Source of the DNA: Acidobacteriaceae bacterium
GTDB lineage: Bacteria; Acidobacteriota; Terriglobia; Terriglobales; Acidobacteriaceae
Reading direction: 5' to 3'
DNA: 64,000 nt
NCBI GenBank assembly: GCA_027452245.1
Contig: DAIDGW010000080.1
Location: 41,789-105,788 of the forward strand
Shown: one piece after another, positions 9,242 through 17,530 of the stretch
Layout: each line of letters opens with the position of its first letter
Numbering within the stretch: position 1 is the first letter of the stretch
Position numbers and translations under genes: made by a program
Notes under the pieces: model-generated
The model's database searches: none
What the model was told of the DNA's origin: nothing
What the model saw: the letters and a program-made list of their open reading frames with translations, nothing else

Positions 9242-10414
9242 TCAAGGTTGCTGTTGAGGCATCCGCCTCTGGTGAGCCTCGTACCACCGGCTAACCAAAA
9301 TATCAGTCGAAGAAAAAACAAAAATCGATGCAGCAACGGACACGGCAACCAAATGTGCAAGCTGAGTAAGTCCTGCCTGCAAAATTAAGAGCCCATATAC
9401 CACCGAAGCAAATCCCTTGGGACCGAACCACCCGGCAAGCAGTCTCTCGTGCCATGCCAGTTCTGTTCCTGTTAGCGAAAGAACGACCGCGGGAGGACGC
9501 AGGACAAAGGTGGCCAAAGCAATAAACGCATACTCCCATCCGGAAAGTGCCTCAAAGAAATGTCTTGCAATGACAGCCCCAAATATCAGAATTGCGGCCA
9601 ATTTTAAAAGTTCGGCGATCAACTCACCGAAACTTTCGAAAGACTCCACCGCCGAGGTGCCCAAGCTCGCAATCGTTATACCGGCAGCATAAGCACCCAG
9701 GAAAAGATTGGCTCCCGTGCTGTAACAGATTGCAAGCACGAGTAAGCCCAGAGCAAAAGCATTTAGGCTCTCAAAAATCCCCGCCGCCTTGAAAAATCGG
9801 CTGTGCTCGAGCCGAATACCCAGCCATGGTACGACGATCCCTATAACCACCCCGAGCACGAGTTGGAGGACGATGATCCACAGACTCTCTCCCGTGTGGT
9901 CGGACCTGACCAGCAAAAGCATGACAACAGGCAGCGCCAGGCCGTCGTTCATTCCGCTTTCGACATTCAACAGGCTTTTTACCCGCTGCGAAATCGCCTC
10001 GAATCGAAAGATTGCTGAAACAAATACGGGATCAGTCGGGCTTAGAACGGCGGCGACAAGAAAAGACGCGATCCACGACGCTGAGAGCGCATAGTGAGCT
10101 ACCAGCGCAATTGCACCAATGGTCACAGGCATGCCAATAAGCAGAGCGCGGCCGGGAAGATGCCACGACTCGGCAATCGAACTTACCCCGCCCGTCCGCA
10201 TGCCGTCTGTAAAAAGAATGCTGAAGAGCGCAATCTCTGATACGCGAGCCAGCAAAGCATGCGGGAGTTCCGGAGCCGTGCCGAAGACTCCCCTTCCTGT
10301 AAGGAATCCTGCAACCAGGAAGAGCAGGGCTGCCGACAAGATGCTTCTTTCGGCGATATCAGAAACCAGTACTGCGATGAGCAACGTGACGGAAAAGACG
10401 AGCAATAGGGTCAT
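9242..10414 (-). CDS. cation:proton antiporter (Na+/H+ exchanger, CPA1-like)
   Basis: The 390-residue protein is almost entirely hydrophobic, with about 11-12 membrane segments and a Na_H_Exchanger fold. The segment LSPTDPVFVSAI is the transport-site helix with its conserved Asp, and NVESGMNDGLALPVV carries the second conserved ND-type motif of CPA1 antiporters. It would exchange Na+ or K+ for protons across the inner membrane in pH and salt homeostasis. It has no C-terminal regulatory domain. It is divergent from the aldehyde dehydrogenase gene with a short shared intergenic region, so the two may be controlled from one site. Ion specificity cannot be read from sequence. Confidence 0.85.
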   Translation of the reverse strand: MTLLLVFSVTLLIAVLVSDIAERSILSAALLFLVAGFLTGRGVFGTAPELPHALLARVSEIALFSILFTDGMRTGGVSSIAESWHLPGRALLIGMPVTIGAIALVAHYALSASWIASFLVAAVLSPTDPVFVSAIFRFEAISQRVKSLLNVESGMNDGLALPVVMLLLVRSDHTGESLWIIVLQLVLGVVIGIVVPWLGIRLEHSRFFKAAGIFESLNAFALGLLVLAICYSTGANLFLGAYAAGITIASLGTSAVESFESFGELIAELLKLAAILIFGAVIARHFFEALSGWEYAFIALATFVLRPPAVVLSLTGTELAWHERLLAGWFGPKGFASVVYGLLILQAGLTQLAHLVAVSVAASIFVFSSTDILVSRWYEAHQRRMPQQQP

Positions 10415-10545
10415 GTAATGTCACAGGTGCCGTTTAGCACACGAAGGTTATTCGTAATCAAATGGATATCCCCAGTCAATGTGGATCGGGTTGTGCGCCA
10501 CAAAGCGACGTGCGAAAATGCGTATCCGCGAGTTACGCCGAGACC

Positions 10546-11979
10546 ATGCTGGATCATCGTAATTTCTATATCGATGGAGAGTGGATAACGCCAAGCATCG
10601 AGCATGCGCACCACGTCATTAATCCCGCGACAGAAGAACCAATCGCGATGATCACGCTCGGAAGCCCTGAAGACGTGAACCGAGCGGTAACAGCGGCCAA
10701 GCGGGCCTTTGAGAGCTATTCGCAGACATCGATCCACGAGCGCCTCGACTGGCTGCGCCAAATTATCGATCTCTATCAGGAAAAGAGCCAGGAAATGGCA
10801 GAGATCATTTCCCTGGAGATGGGCGCACCTGTATCTCTGGCCAGGAAAGCTCAGGTTCCCGCCGGATTGGCCCATTTCCTTGAGGTTGTGAAAGTACTCG
10901 AGCAATTTCGCTTTGAAGAACTCAAGGGCACAACCCTGATGCGAAAAGAGCCAATCGGCGTATGCGGCCTCATCACTCCATGGAATTGGCCGATGAACCA
11001 GATCGCCTGCAAGGTGGCTCCGGCTCTGGCCGCCGGATGCACCATGATACTCAAGCCTAGCGAACTGGCTCCGCTTTCGGCGCATCTACTGGCGGAAATC
11101 ATCCATGGCAGTGACCTTCCGCCAGGTGTGTTCAATCTCGTGGATGGAGATGGCCCGACAGTCGGTGCCGCTATTGCCAGCCATCCTGAGGTCGACATGG
11201 TCTCATTCACCGGGTCGGCACGCGCAGGCGTGGCCGTGGCGGTGGCAGCAGCTCCCACCGTGAAGCGGGTGACGCAGGAGTTGGGCGGAAAATCGGCGAA
11301 CGTCATTTTGGACGACGCGGACCTCGAGACGGCGGTGCGCGACGGAGTGAGAGCATGCTTCCGCAATACTGGACAGTCTTGTAACGCTCCAACGCGCATG
11401 CTCGTACCACGCAGGCGGATACTTGATGCGGAGAATGTGGCCAGAGAGGCAGCAGAGTCGATGCCAGCGGGAGACCCGAAATGTGACCAGACGGACCTGG
11501 GGCCGCTCTCCAACAAGCTCCAGTATGAAAAAGTGCAATCTTACATTCGGCGGGGGATCGATGAAGGCGCCAAGTTAATCAGTGGTGGGCTGGGACGACC
11601 TCATGGAATCGATAGGGGCTTCTTCGTGCGTCCCACAGTGTTCAGCAATGTCTGCAACAACATGACCATTGCGCGTGAAGAGATCTTTGGCCCAGTGCTG
11701 TGCATTATTCCGTACGACCACGACGATGAAGCGGCGCAGATCACCAACGACTCTCCTTACGGGTTGGCCGGATTTGTGACTTCAGGCAACCTCGACCGGG
11801 CGCGCCTGTTCGCCAAGCGGATCCGCGCCGGCAACGTACATATCAATGGAGCACGGGTCGACTTCGGAGGCTGCTTTGGCGGATATAAGCAATCGGGTAA
11901 TGGCCGGGAGTGGGGAGAAGCAGGTCTGGAAGAGTTCTTAGAACTGAAGGCGATATTCGGATATCAGCCTTTAACCTGA
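10546..11979 (+). CDS. NAD(P)+-dependent aldehyde dehydrogenase
   Basis: The 477-residue product matches the usual length of the aldehyde dehydrogenase superfamily. Conserved features are TPWNWPMNQIACKVAPALAA (cofactor region), FTGSARAG, the general base Glu245 in QELGGKS and the catalytic Cys279 in GQSCNAPTR. The 34-residue spacing between them is normal. EEIFGPVL and the C-terminal SGNGREWGEAGLEEF are also typical. ATG 10546 is preferred over an in-frame ATG at 10462 because it gives the family length. It oxidises an aldehyde to an acid; the substrate is unknown. It converges on the Gfo/Idh/MocA gene and may take part in the nearby sugar-catabolic locus. Confidence 0.9.
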   Translation: MLDHRNFYIDGEWITPSIEHAHHVINPATEEPIAMITLGSPEDVNRAVTAAKRAFESYSQTSIHERLDWLRQIIDLYQEKSQEMAEIISLEMGAPVSLARKAQVPAGLAHFLEVVKVLEQFRFEELKGTTLMRKEPIGVCGLITPWNWPMNQIACKVAPALAAGCTMILKPSELAPLSAHLLAEIIHGSDLPPGVFNLVDGDGPTVGAAIASHPEVDMVSFTGSARAGVAVAVAAAPTVKRVTQELGGKSANVILDDADLETAVRDGVRACFRNTGQSCNAPTRMLVPRRRILDAENVAREAAESMPAGDPKCDQTDLGPLSNKLQYEKVQSYIRRGIDEGAKLISGGLGRPHGIDRGFFVRPTVFSNVCNNMTIAREEIFGPVLCIIPYDHDDEAAQITNDSPYGLAGFVTSGNLDRARLFAKRIRAGNVHINGARVDFGGCFGGYKQSGNGREWGEAGLEEFLELKAIFGYQPLT

Positions 11980-11981
11980 AA

Positions 11982-12992
11982 TCAAAACTTCTTAGCTACC
12001 ATTGGAACGTCTTCCGACACGCCCGTTCTCAGACTCCGGTATGCCGCATCGAGAATCTCTTGGTTCTGCCAGCCTTCCTCACCGGGCACAGGAAATTCAG
12101 CTTTTCCCTCCAAGGCAGCAGAAAACGCGTCCACTTGTCGCCCATAGGCATCTGCGTTCGAAATAACTTCCCTTTCGACTACGACTCCGTTGCGATGTAC
12201 TTTCAATTCGACGGGCTTATCAACGGTAAGTCCATTGTGGGCCTCAATGCTGCCCCCTTCACCGACAATTTCGAGGGGCGTACGATATTCGGATCGCGTC
12301 GAGACCAGAACCGATGCCAGAGTTCCGCGCGCAAATTCGAGAGACAAGACGGACGATGCTTCAACATCCCCAGAATCTTCGTCGCTCATGGCCCTCGCAC
12401 TCACGCGTACAATTTCGTCGTCAAGGATGTACCGAAGCGAATCGATGCAGTGTACGCCAACATCCGCAATCGGGCCTCCCCCAGCGATCTTTGCGTCCGT
12501 CAGCCATTTGCGCGGATGCGTTCGTGCCGGGTAGGAAAACTCGGAGCGAGCAAAAACCGGTTTCCCGATCTGGCCGCTAGCGATGCGATCGCGAAAAGCC
12601 TTTGTGCTGCGTTCAAACCGGAAAATCTGCGCCACGCCCAGCAGCAATTTCGCATTTCGTGCTGCTTCGACCATTTTTCGGCACTCGTCGGCGTTCATGC
12701 CCATCGGCTTCTCGCAAAGCACAGGCTTACCACACCTCAGTGCGAGCAGCACATCGTCCAAGTGACAACTGTTCGGGGTGGTGACGAAGACAGCGTCAAC
12801 CTCGGGAGACCGGCAAAGATCTTCGGCGGAATCAAACGCCTGCGCAATCTTGTATTCAGCCGCAGACGCTTGCGCCTTTTGCATATCACGGCGCGACAAA
12901 GCAGTGACTCGGCTGTTCTGGGCCAATGAGAAACCGGGCATCAGCCGACGCACTGCATGCAGTCCAAAACCTAAGATGCCATAGCGGATCAT
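11982..12992 (-). CDS. Gfo/Idh/MocA family oxidoreductase
   Basis: The 336-residue protein starts with a Rossmann fold (YGILGFGLHAVRRL). It contains the family signature CEKPMGMNADE, whose Lys is catalytic, followed by the C-terminal alpha/beta domain with DVGVHCIDSLRYIL. Members oxidise or reduce sugars and sugar acids with NAD(P). It lies tail-to-tail with the aldehyde dehydrogenase, only two bases apart. Its strand matches the GH2/GH63 locus further right, so a role in catabolism of the same sugar is plausible but unproven. Confidence 0.88.
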   Translation of the reverse strand: MIRYGILGFGLHAVRRLMPGFSLAQNSRVTALSRRDMQKAQASAAEYKIAQAFDSAEDLCRSPEVDAVFVTTPNSCHLDDVLLALRCGKPVLCEKPMGMNADECRKMVEAARNAKLLLGVAQIFRFERSTKAFRDRIASGQIGKPVFARSEFSYPARTHPRKWLTDAKIAGGGPIADVGVHCIDSLRYILDDEIVRVSARAMSDEDSGDVEASSVLSLEFARGTLASVLVSTRSEYRTPLEIVGEGGSIEAHNGLTVDKPVELKVHRNGVVVEREVISNADAYGRQVDAFSAALEGKAEFPVPGEEGWQNQEILDAAYRSLRTGVSEDVPMVAKKF

Positions 12993-13082
12993 AGATGGGA
13001 AACATCCAGTGTAATCCTCATCGCTCGAACTAGGCAGACATATCCTCTGGGTTTCGCATTCAACTCAGAATTGAAGTCTGGC

Positions 13083-13571
13083 TTAGCGATGTGCCATGCC
13101 GTAGGCGATTGCTCCGGCCGATGCTCCGATATCCACCACCGAGGTGAGTCGCTCGAGCCTATGGTGTCCTGATCTATGGAAGAAATAGCTGATACCCACG
13201 ACGCTACCTGTCTCGAGAGCAAAGTTTGTCGCGAGTGCGGGAGTGCTGCCGGTGAACAACCGCGTCACGGGATTCAGTTCCCTTCCGCCATTTGCGAGAT
13301 TAGCGCGGGTAACCAGAAAATCGCCGGCACTAAAGGCCGCGACACTCGCAAACAGAACGCGGTTTTTGTTATCCCAGAATCGATGCGGACGTGGTACCTC
13401 TCGCGTCACGGGCACGAATGTGACCGGAGGGGGAGACATGGAAGCAGTCGAGGTGCTTAATGCAGCGGCAAAAGCATTCTGCTGGGCGCAAACAGGTACC
13501 GATTGCGCCGACACAAGCGCCATCACGAGTAATGCTTGCCCGAGAAATACGCGGACGCAGACTCTTCGCAT
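13083..13571 (-). CDS. small exported or membrane protein, function unknown
   Basis: ATG 13571 is chosen because it gives a signal peptide (RVFLGQALLVMALVSAQSV, cleavage near CAQQ); the frame is open further upstream without start signals. The mature part of about 135 residues has a low-complexity Ala/Ser/Pro stretch and then three moderately hydrophobic segments (FASVAAFSAGDFLVT, ALATNFALETGSVVGISYFF, SVVDIGASAGAIAYGM). These suggest a small integral membrane protein. No catalytic motif or family is recognised. It is monocistronic and on the minus strand. Confidence 0.6.
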   Translation of the reverse strand: MRRVCVRVFLGQALLVMALVSAQSVPVCAQQNAFAAALSTSTASMSPPPVTFVPVTREVPRPHRFWDNKNRVLFASVAAFSAGDFLVTRANLANGGRELNPVTRLFTGSTPALATNFALETGSVVGISYFFHRSGHHRLERLTSVVDIGASAGAIAYGMAHR

Positions 13572-13817
13572 GACTTTAGTGTCGGCCAAGTACTGGCCCC
13601 CGGTACTAGTACTATCGTATCTCCGAAAATCGGGGAATGGCCCTAAAGTGGTGCAAAAGAAGACCCTAGCATCCAGAACGGAGTCTTGCTCGTATCCTTC
13701 TGAAAAAATTGCTGGTAACACGGGCTCCCGGCCGCCCGGGTCTGGGTACGGCGATGGGATCAGAAACGCTTCCTTCTGCCACTCTGCGCCCTCGCTGGAA
13801 CTAGAGGGTTCCGGTTG

Positions 13818-13836
13818 CTCAGGCCGAAACCCTGAG
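13818..13836 (-). repeat. short inverted repeat downstream of the TonB receptor gene
   Basis: CTCAGG (13818-13823) and CCTGAG (13831-13836) flank a 7-base loop just after the receptor stop codon. No T-run follows on the minus strand, so a terminator role is weak. Confidence 0.25.
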
Positions 13837-13853
13837 TGGACCTTTGCGTAAGA

Positions 13854-16800
13854 TTAGAAAGTAAGACGCAGCGCGATCTGAACAATTCTCGGATCAAACG
13901 TCTGAAATACCTGCCCGAAGGTCGGGGAGGTAAGGGTGGTATTGGGATCCATGAACTGCGTGTGATTGAAGACGTTAAAGGCCTCCAGCCGGAATTCGGC
14001 ATTCAGGCTTTCGAAAACCTGAGTTGATTTTGCGAGGGCTAGGTCAAGGTTCGTGCGGCTGGGCCCGCGGAAAATCCCGCGGCCGGTGCCGTAAGTGCGA
14101 AGTGACGGCGTTGTCTGGGCACAATTATCGGACGGAAGAATGTGCGAGATGGCAGCCGGCGCCTCCGTACTGCACGGCGTTCCAATGGGATACTGGTTGG
14201 CCGTGAACGTAGCAGGATCAAAATAGATGTTGGAATGATTATTGCTCTTTGGATTGAGAGTTCGTACACCGTTATAGCCGGACGAGAACAAAGCATTCGT
14301 CAGGAAAAGATCGCCCGCGCCCGACGTTCCCGGATCGTCAAACGCATATCCAGACCCCAACTGAGAATTCACGGTCAAGGGAAAGCCGGTTCGCCAGCTG
14401 AAGATGGGATACAGAGTCCAACCCTTGAGAAGCGATTTCGGTCCGGTTTCCCACGCTTGCTCGAAGGGCAATTCCCATCCCCCGCTGAGCGTGATGCGAT
14501 GCGTCACATCGTAATCGGAGGATCCGCGGAACGCGCCGATGTCATAGGCAGGCACGCCTTGAGAGCTGTTAAATCTTCCTGACGCATTGTCGATACTGTG
14601 GCCATAGGTGTAGCCCAGAGTGAAATATGTATTACCCAAGCGACTGCTCATGTTCTGCTTGGTGAGCGAGGCCTGAAGGCTGTTATAGCTGGCGAAGCCT
14701 TTGTTCACGCGTGTGTTTTGCCAACCCTGGATCGGGCAAACGGATGCCGCATTCACTGTGCCGAGGACTGGATCAATATACGAATTGTTGTTGGCAGCAT
14801 AGTTGGCGCAGTAATTGATTATTTCCGCATTGGTTTGGCCGAGATTCAAAATTCGGCTTGTGGTTCCCAGGATCATGGGATTACCTACGATGTTCACCGG
14901 CAGAATCTTCGAGTCGCTGCCAACATAATTTACTTCGGCCTGTAAGCTGCGAACGATCTCCCGCTGTACGCTCAGGTTGTACTGGTAGACATACGGAGCG
15001 CGCAGGTGTGGATCGGCGGTGGACACACCCCAAGGCAAGAACCCTGATTTCACCCAATCTACGTTCCCGGCGGGCGGTTTGGAAGGAAATGGATTTGGCT
15101 GGCCGACTGCGGGATAGGGATTGGACATGTAAGTCACTGGCGAAGACTGCACTGCCGGAAGATTGGGGAAATTGAATGAAGCATATCCGGCATAGGGAGG
15201 GCCGCCGTTCATATCAACGTTGTCCGAGGCATTGACGATATCCCAGAAGATTCCAGCCCCGCCACGAATGCTGGTTCTATGATCGCCCCAAGGATCCCAG
15301 GCGAATCCGAAACGCGGTGCGATGTTTTTTCTATCGGGGAAATTCGTTCCCCGAGGTGCACCTGCATCTCCCGGAAACTCCAGTCCCACCGGAGCATAAA
15401 TGAATCGCGTCGACTGCACGCCTTGCTGGAAGTTTTGTGTTCTACCCAAGGTATCCAGCTTGGGCGTGCTGTAGTCATAACGAAGGCCGAGCGTCAGCAC
15501 CAGATTGCTTCTGACCCGCCACTCGTCCTGAACAAATCCATACGAAGCTTTTGTTCTCACGTTGTTCGGAGCATTCGGTCCTTGCGAGAAGAAGTTCGGA
15601 ATACCCAGGAGGAAGTTGGCGTATTCGTTCCCCGTGCCCGGTCCATAATTGGCGAAGAAGTAATACCCCGACATTTCGTACCCGTATTGCAAATTGTCCT
15701 GATAGGGAGAGATTCCGCCGCCGAACTTCCATGTGTTATTGCCCTTGACCCACGTCAGCGTATCTGACAGGGCGTAGGTCGTATCAGCGTAGGAGGTCGG
15801 TCCGTTAAATGTATTGAAGCCCAAGTTGAGACCATTGTTGAACGACATGAATGGGGGACCAGAACTCAGATCGGGGGTAATGTTGAATCCCAGTTGCTGA
15901 GGCCCGGGCAGCGCAGCAAGGGGTTGCGCGGACTGCAGATATCGCCGCTGGGCTGTAAAGCGGAGCTCATTCAGCAGATTGCCGGCAAAAGTGTGCGTGT
16001 ACGCCAGATTTGAAAAGTAAATGTCGGTTTTGTTGCCCACCGGAAATCCAGGTGCTGTAGCCGAAAGCTGGGCAAAGGGATCGGTCTGGTTGAGGCGTTG
16101 CCCACCAACCGTGAATGACAATCTGTCTTTGTCACTGATATTGAAGTCGAGTTTTCCTGTCAGCTCATTGCGGTTGTCCGTAGCATTCGCTGCCGACGAG
16201 ATCAAACCGCTAGAAGAAGTAGGAATCACGCCCAGACCAATATAGTTAGCGGCTGCCGAATTTATCTTGGTTGGATCGATAATTGCCTGCGCCGCGAGAG
16301 TGGGGTTCGACTGGAAATAAGGGTTTGCCTGCAAGAAAGCCACGACATTGGGATCGGGTCCACCATTCACTGATTGGGAAAAGTTTCCTTTGAGTTCTTG
16401 CGGAGTGAACGCGGGAGTGTTTGACACCGTTTCGGCCGCATTCTGCCGCTGTCCCTGGTAGGAAACAAAGAAGAAAAAACGGTCTTTGCCTTCTAGTATA
16501 TGTGGGAGGGTGAGCGGACCACCGAGGGTGCCTCCGAACTGATTTCGCTTCAATACGTTTCTCGGCAGTGATTCCTGGATATTGAAATAAGTGTTGGCAT
16601 CGAAGGCGTCGTTGCGCACGTAATCGAAGACCGATCCATGCAGGCGATTGGTGCCCGACTTGGTAACAACACTGATTATGCCTCCAGCATTTCTCCCATA
16701 TTCAGCGGAATAATTACTCTCGAGAATTCGGAATTCGGCAATCGAATCGGGATTCGGATTAAACACGACATCGTTATTCAAAAGGTTGTTGTTGTTGCCG

Positions 16801-17384
16801 CCATCCATAAGATAGGTGACCATCTCCGGACGGCCACCAGCCACGCTGAAACCGGAACCATGCTGCGCACTCGGATCGGCATCGGTAACCCCAGGTTGGA
16901 GCAGTGCCAGGCTCAACACATCACGTCCATTCAATGGCATGTCGACGATAGGCCGGTCTGTGACGGAATCTCCGACAGTGGCATTCACCGTCTCCACCCC
17001 CGAGGTTTTCGTGGTGACTGTGATGACTTGGCTGACCGCCCCGATGGTCAATTTGAAGTCGATGCGTAGCGTCTGATTGATTTCCAGCTTTCGGTCTTCG
17101 GTTTTGGAAATCGCAAAGCCTTCGTGCTGCGCGGTCACCTGATACGTCCCAATCGGCAGAGCCAGCACCTCGAAATATCCGGAGTCGTTGGTGACCGTGT
17201 GATTTTCCACGCCCGTCGCTACATTTGTAACCGTTACGGTCGTGCCCGGTATGATCGCACCCTGGGTGTCGGTTACGTTTCCGACGATCTGGCCGGCGGC
17301 ATTCTGGCCAAAAGCCAATTTCAAGGGCGAAAAGACCAGCAGTATCAAGACCGCGCGCAAGGCAAAAGTCTTCATGGTTTGCAT
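13854..17384 (-). CDS. TonB-dependent receptor, Oar-like, with carboxypeptidase-regulatory domain
   Basis: This 1176-residue outer-membrane protein is complete. It has a signal peptide (residues 1-26, ending AFGQ) and a carboxypeptidase-regulatory-like beta-sandwich (about 28-115; GNVTDTQGAIIPGTTVTVTN). The plug domain (about 125-260) includes PLNGRDVLSLALLQPGV and SAEYGRNAGGIISVVTKSG. A large beta-barrel follows and ends in Phe. AAAGGTG lies 5 bases before the start. It should import a glycan fragment or similar ligand. Its promoter region holds an 18-bp motif shared with the aminotransferase-led operon, so it is probably in the same GntR regulon. It lies downstream of the GH2 gene, separated by its own promoter. 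Confidence 0.95.
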   Translation of the reverse strand: MQTMKTFALRAVLILLVFSPLKLAFGQNAAGQIVGNVTDTQGAIIPGTTVTVTNVATGVENHTVTNDSGYFEVLALPIGTYQVTAQHEGFAISKTEDRKLEINQTLRIDFKLTIGAVSQVITVTTKTSGVETVNATVGDSVTDRPIVDMPLNGRDVLSLALLQPGVTDADPSAQHGSGFSVAGGRPEMVTYLMDGGNNNNLLNNDVVFNPNPDSIAEFRILESNYSAEYGRNAGGIISVVTKSGTNRLHGSVFDYVRNDAFDANTYFNIQESLPRNVLKRNQFGGTLGGPLTLPHILEGKDRFFFFVSYQGQRQNAAETVSNTPAFTPQELKGNFSQSVNGGPDPNVVAFLQANPYFQSNPTLAAQAIIDPTKINSAAANYIGLGVIPTSSSGLISSAANATDNRNELTGKLDFNISDKDRLSFTVGGQRLNQTDPFAQLSATAPGFPVGNKTDIYFSNLAYTHTFAGNLLNELRFTAQRRYLQSAQPLAALPGPQQLGFNITPDLSSGPPFMSFNNGLNLGFNTFNGPTSYADTTYALSDTLTWVKGNNTWKFGGGISPYQDNLQYGYEMSGYYFFANYGPGTGNEYANFLLGIPNFFSQGPNAPNNVRTKASYGFVQDEWRVRSNLVLTLGLRYDYSTPKLDTLGRTQNFQQGVQSTRFIYAPVGLEFPGDAGAPRGTNFPDRKNIAPRFGFAWDPWGDHRTSIRGGAGIFWDIVNASDNVDMNGGPPYAGYASFNFPNLPAVQSSPVTYMSNPYPAVGQPNPFPSKPPAGNVDWVKSGFLPWGVSTADPHLRAPYVYQYNLSVQREIVRSLQAEVNYVGSDSKILPVNIVGNPMILGTTSRILNLGQTNAEIINYCANYAANNNSYIDPVLGTVNAASVCPIQGWQNTRVNKGFASYNSLQASLTKQNMSSRLGNTYFTLGYTYGHSIDNASGRFNSSQGVPAYDIGAFRGSSDYDVTHRITLSGGWELPFEQAWETGPKSLLKGWTLYPIFSWRTGFPLTVNSQLGSGYAFDDPGTSGAGDLFLTNALFSSGYNGVRTLNPKSNNHSNIYFDPATFTANQYPIGTPCSTEAPAAISHILPSDNCAQTTPSLRTYGTGRGIFRGPSRTNLDLALAKSTQVFESLNAEFRLEAFNVFNHTQFMDPNTTLTSPTFGQVFQTFDPRIVQIALRLTF

Positions 17385-17463
17385 AGAGCACCTTTCGAAC
17401 GAGCTGTGACTTCGGAGCCCGCCTGCCGTACCGCACCAAAATGAATAGATCGCTATCCGTTAC

Positions 17464-17491
17464 TGTATGCAGTATTGCATACAATGTTGCA
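17464..17491 (-). promoter_or_regulatory. predicted GntR operator at the TonB receptor promoter
   Basis: ATTGCATACAATGTTGCA at 17474-17491 is identical over 18 bases to 23912-23929. In addition, TGTATGC (17464-17470) and GCATACA (17477-17483) form a perfect 7-bp inverted repeat around AGTATT. TTGCATACAA resembles the TTGTATACAA-type half sites known for FCD-family GntR regulators. It lies just downstream of a TTGACA-like -35, so binding would block RNA polymerase. The GntR gene at 24041-24760 is the likely regulator. Confidence 0.6.
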
Positions 17492-17499
17492 GACAGCGT

Positions 17500-17505
17500 T
17501 GTCAA
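17500..17505 (-). promoter_or_regulatory. candidate -35 box of the TonB receptor gene
   Basis: On the minus strand this reads TTGACA. A TATGCA-like -10 would begin about 18 bases further on, inside the predicted operator. The start codon is about 115 bases downstream. The -10 match is weak. Confidence 0.35.
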
Positions 17506-17530
17506 GATTTTTTTGAGTTCTTCGGGGAAG

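Noticed and set aside
10411..11085. 224-codon minus-strand frame overlapping the aldehyde dehydrogenase
   Set aside because: It is a shadow of the aldehyde dehydrogenase gene, with no domain signal.
11910..12929. 339-codon plus-strand frame
   Set aside because: It is antisense to the Gfo/Idh/MocA gene, which has clear motifs on the minus strand.
13731..13741. GC-rich inverted repeat as terminator
   Set aside because: The CCCGG/CCGGG repeat has no T-run on either side.
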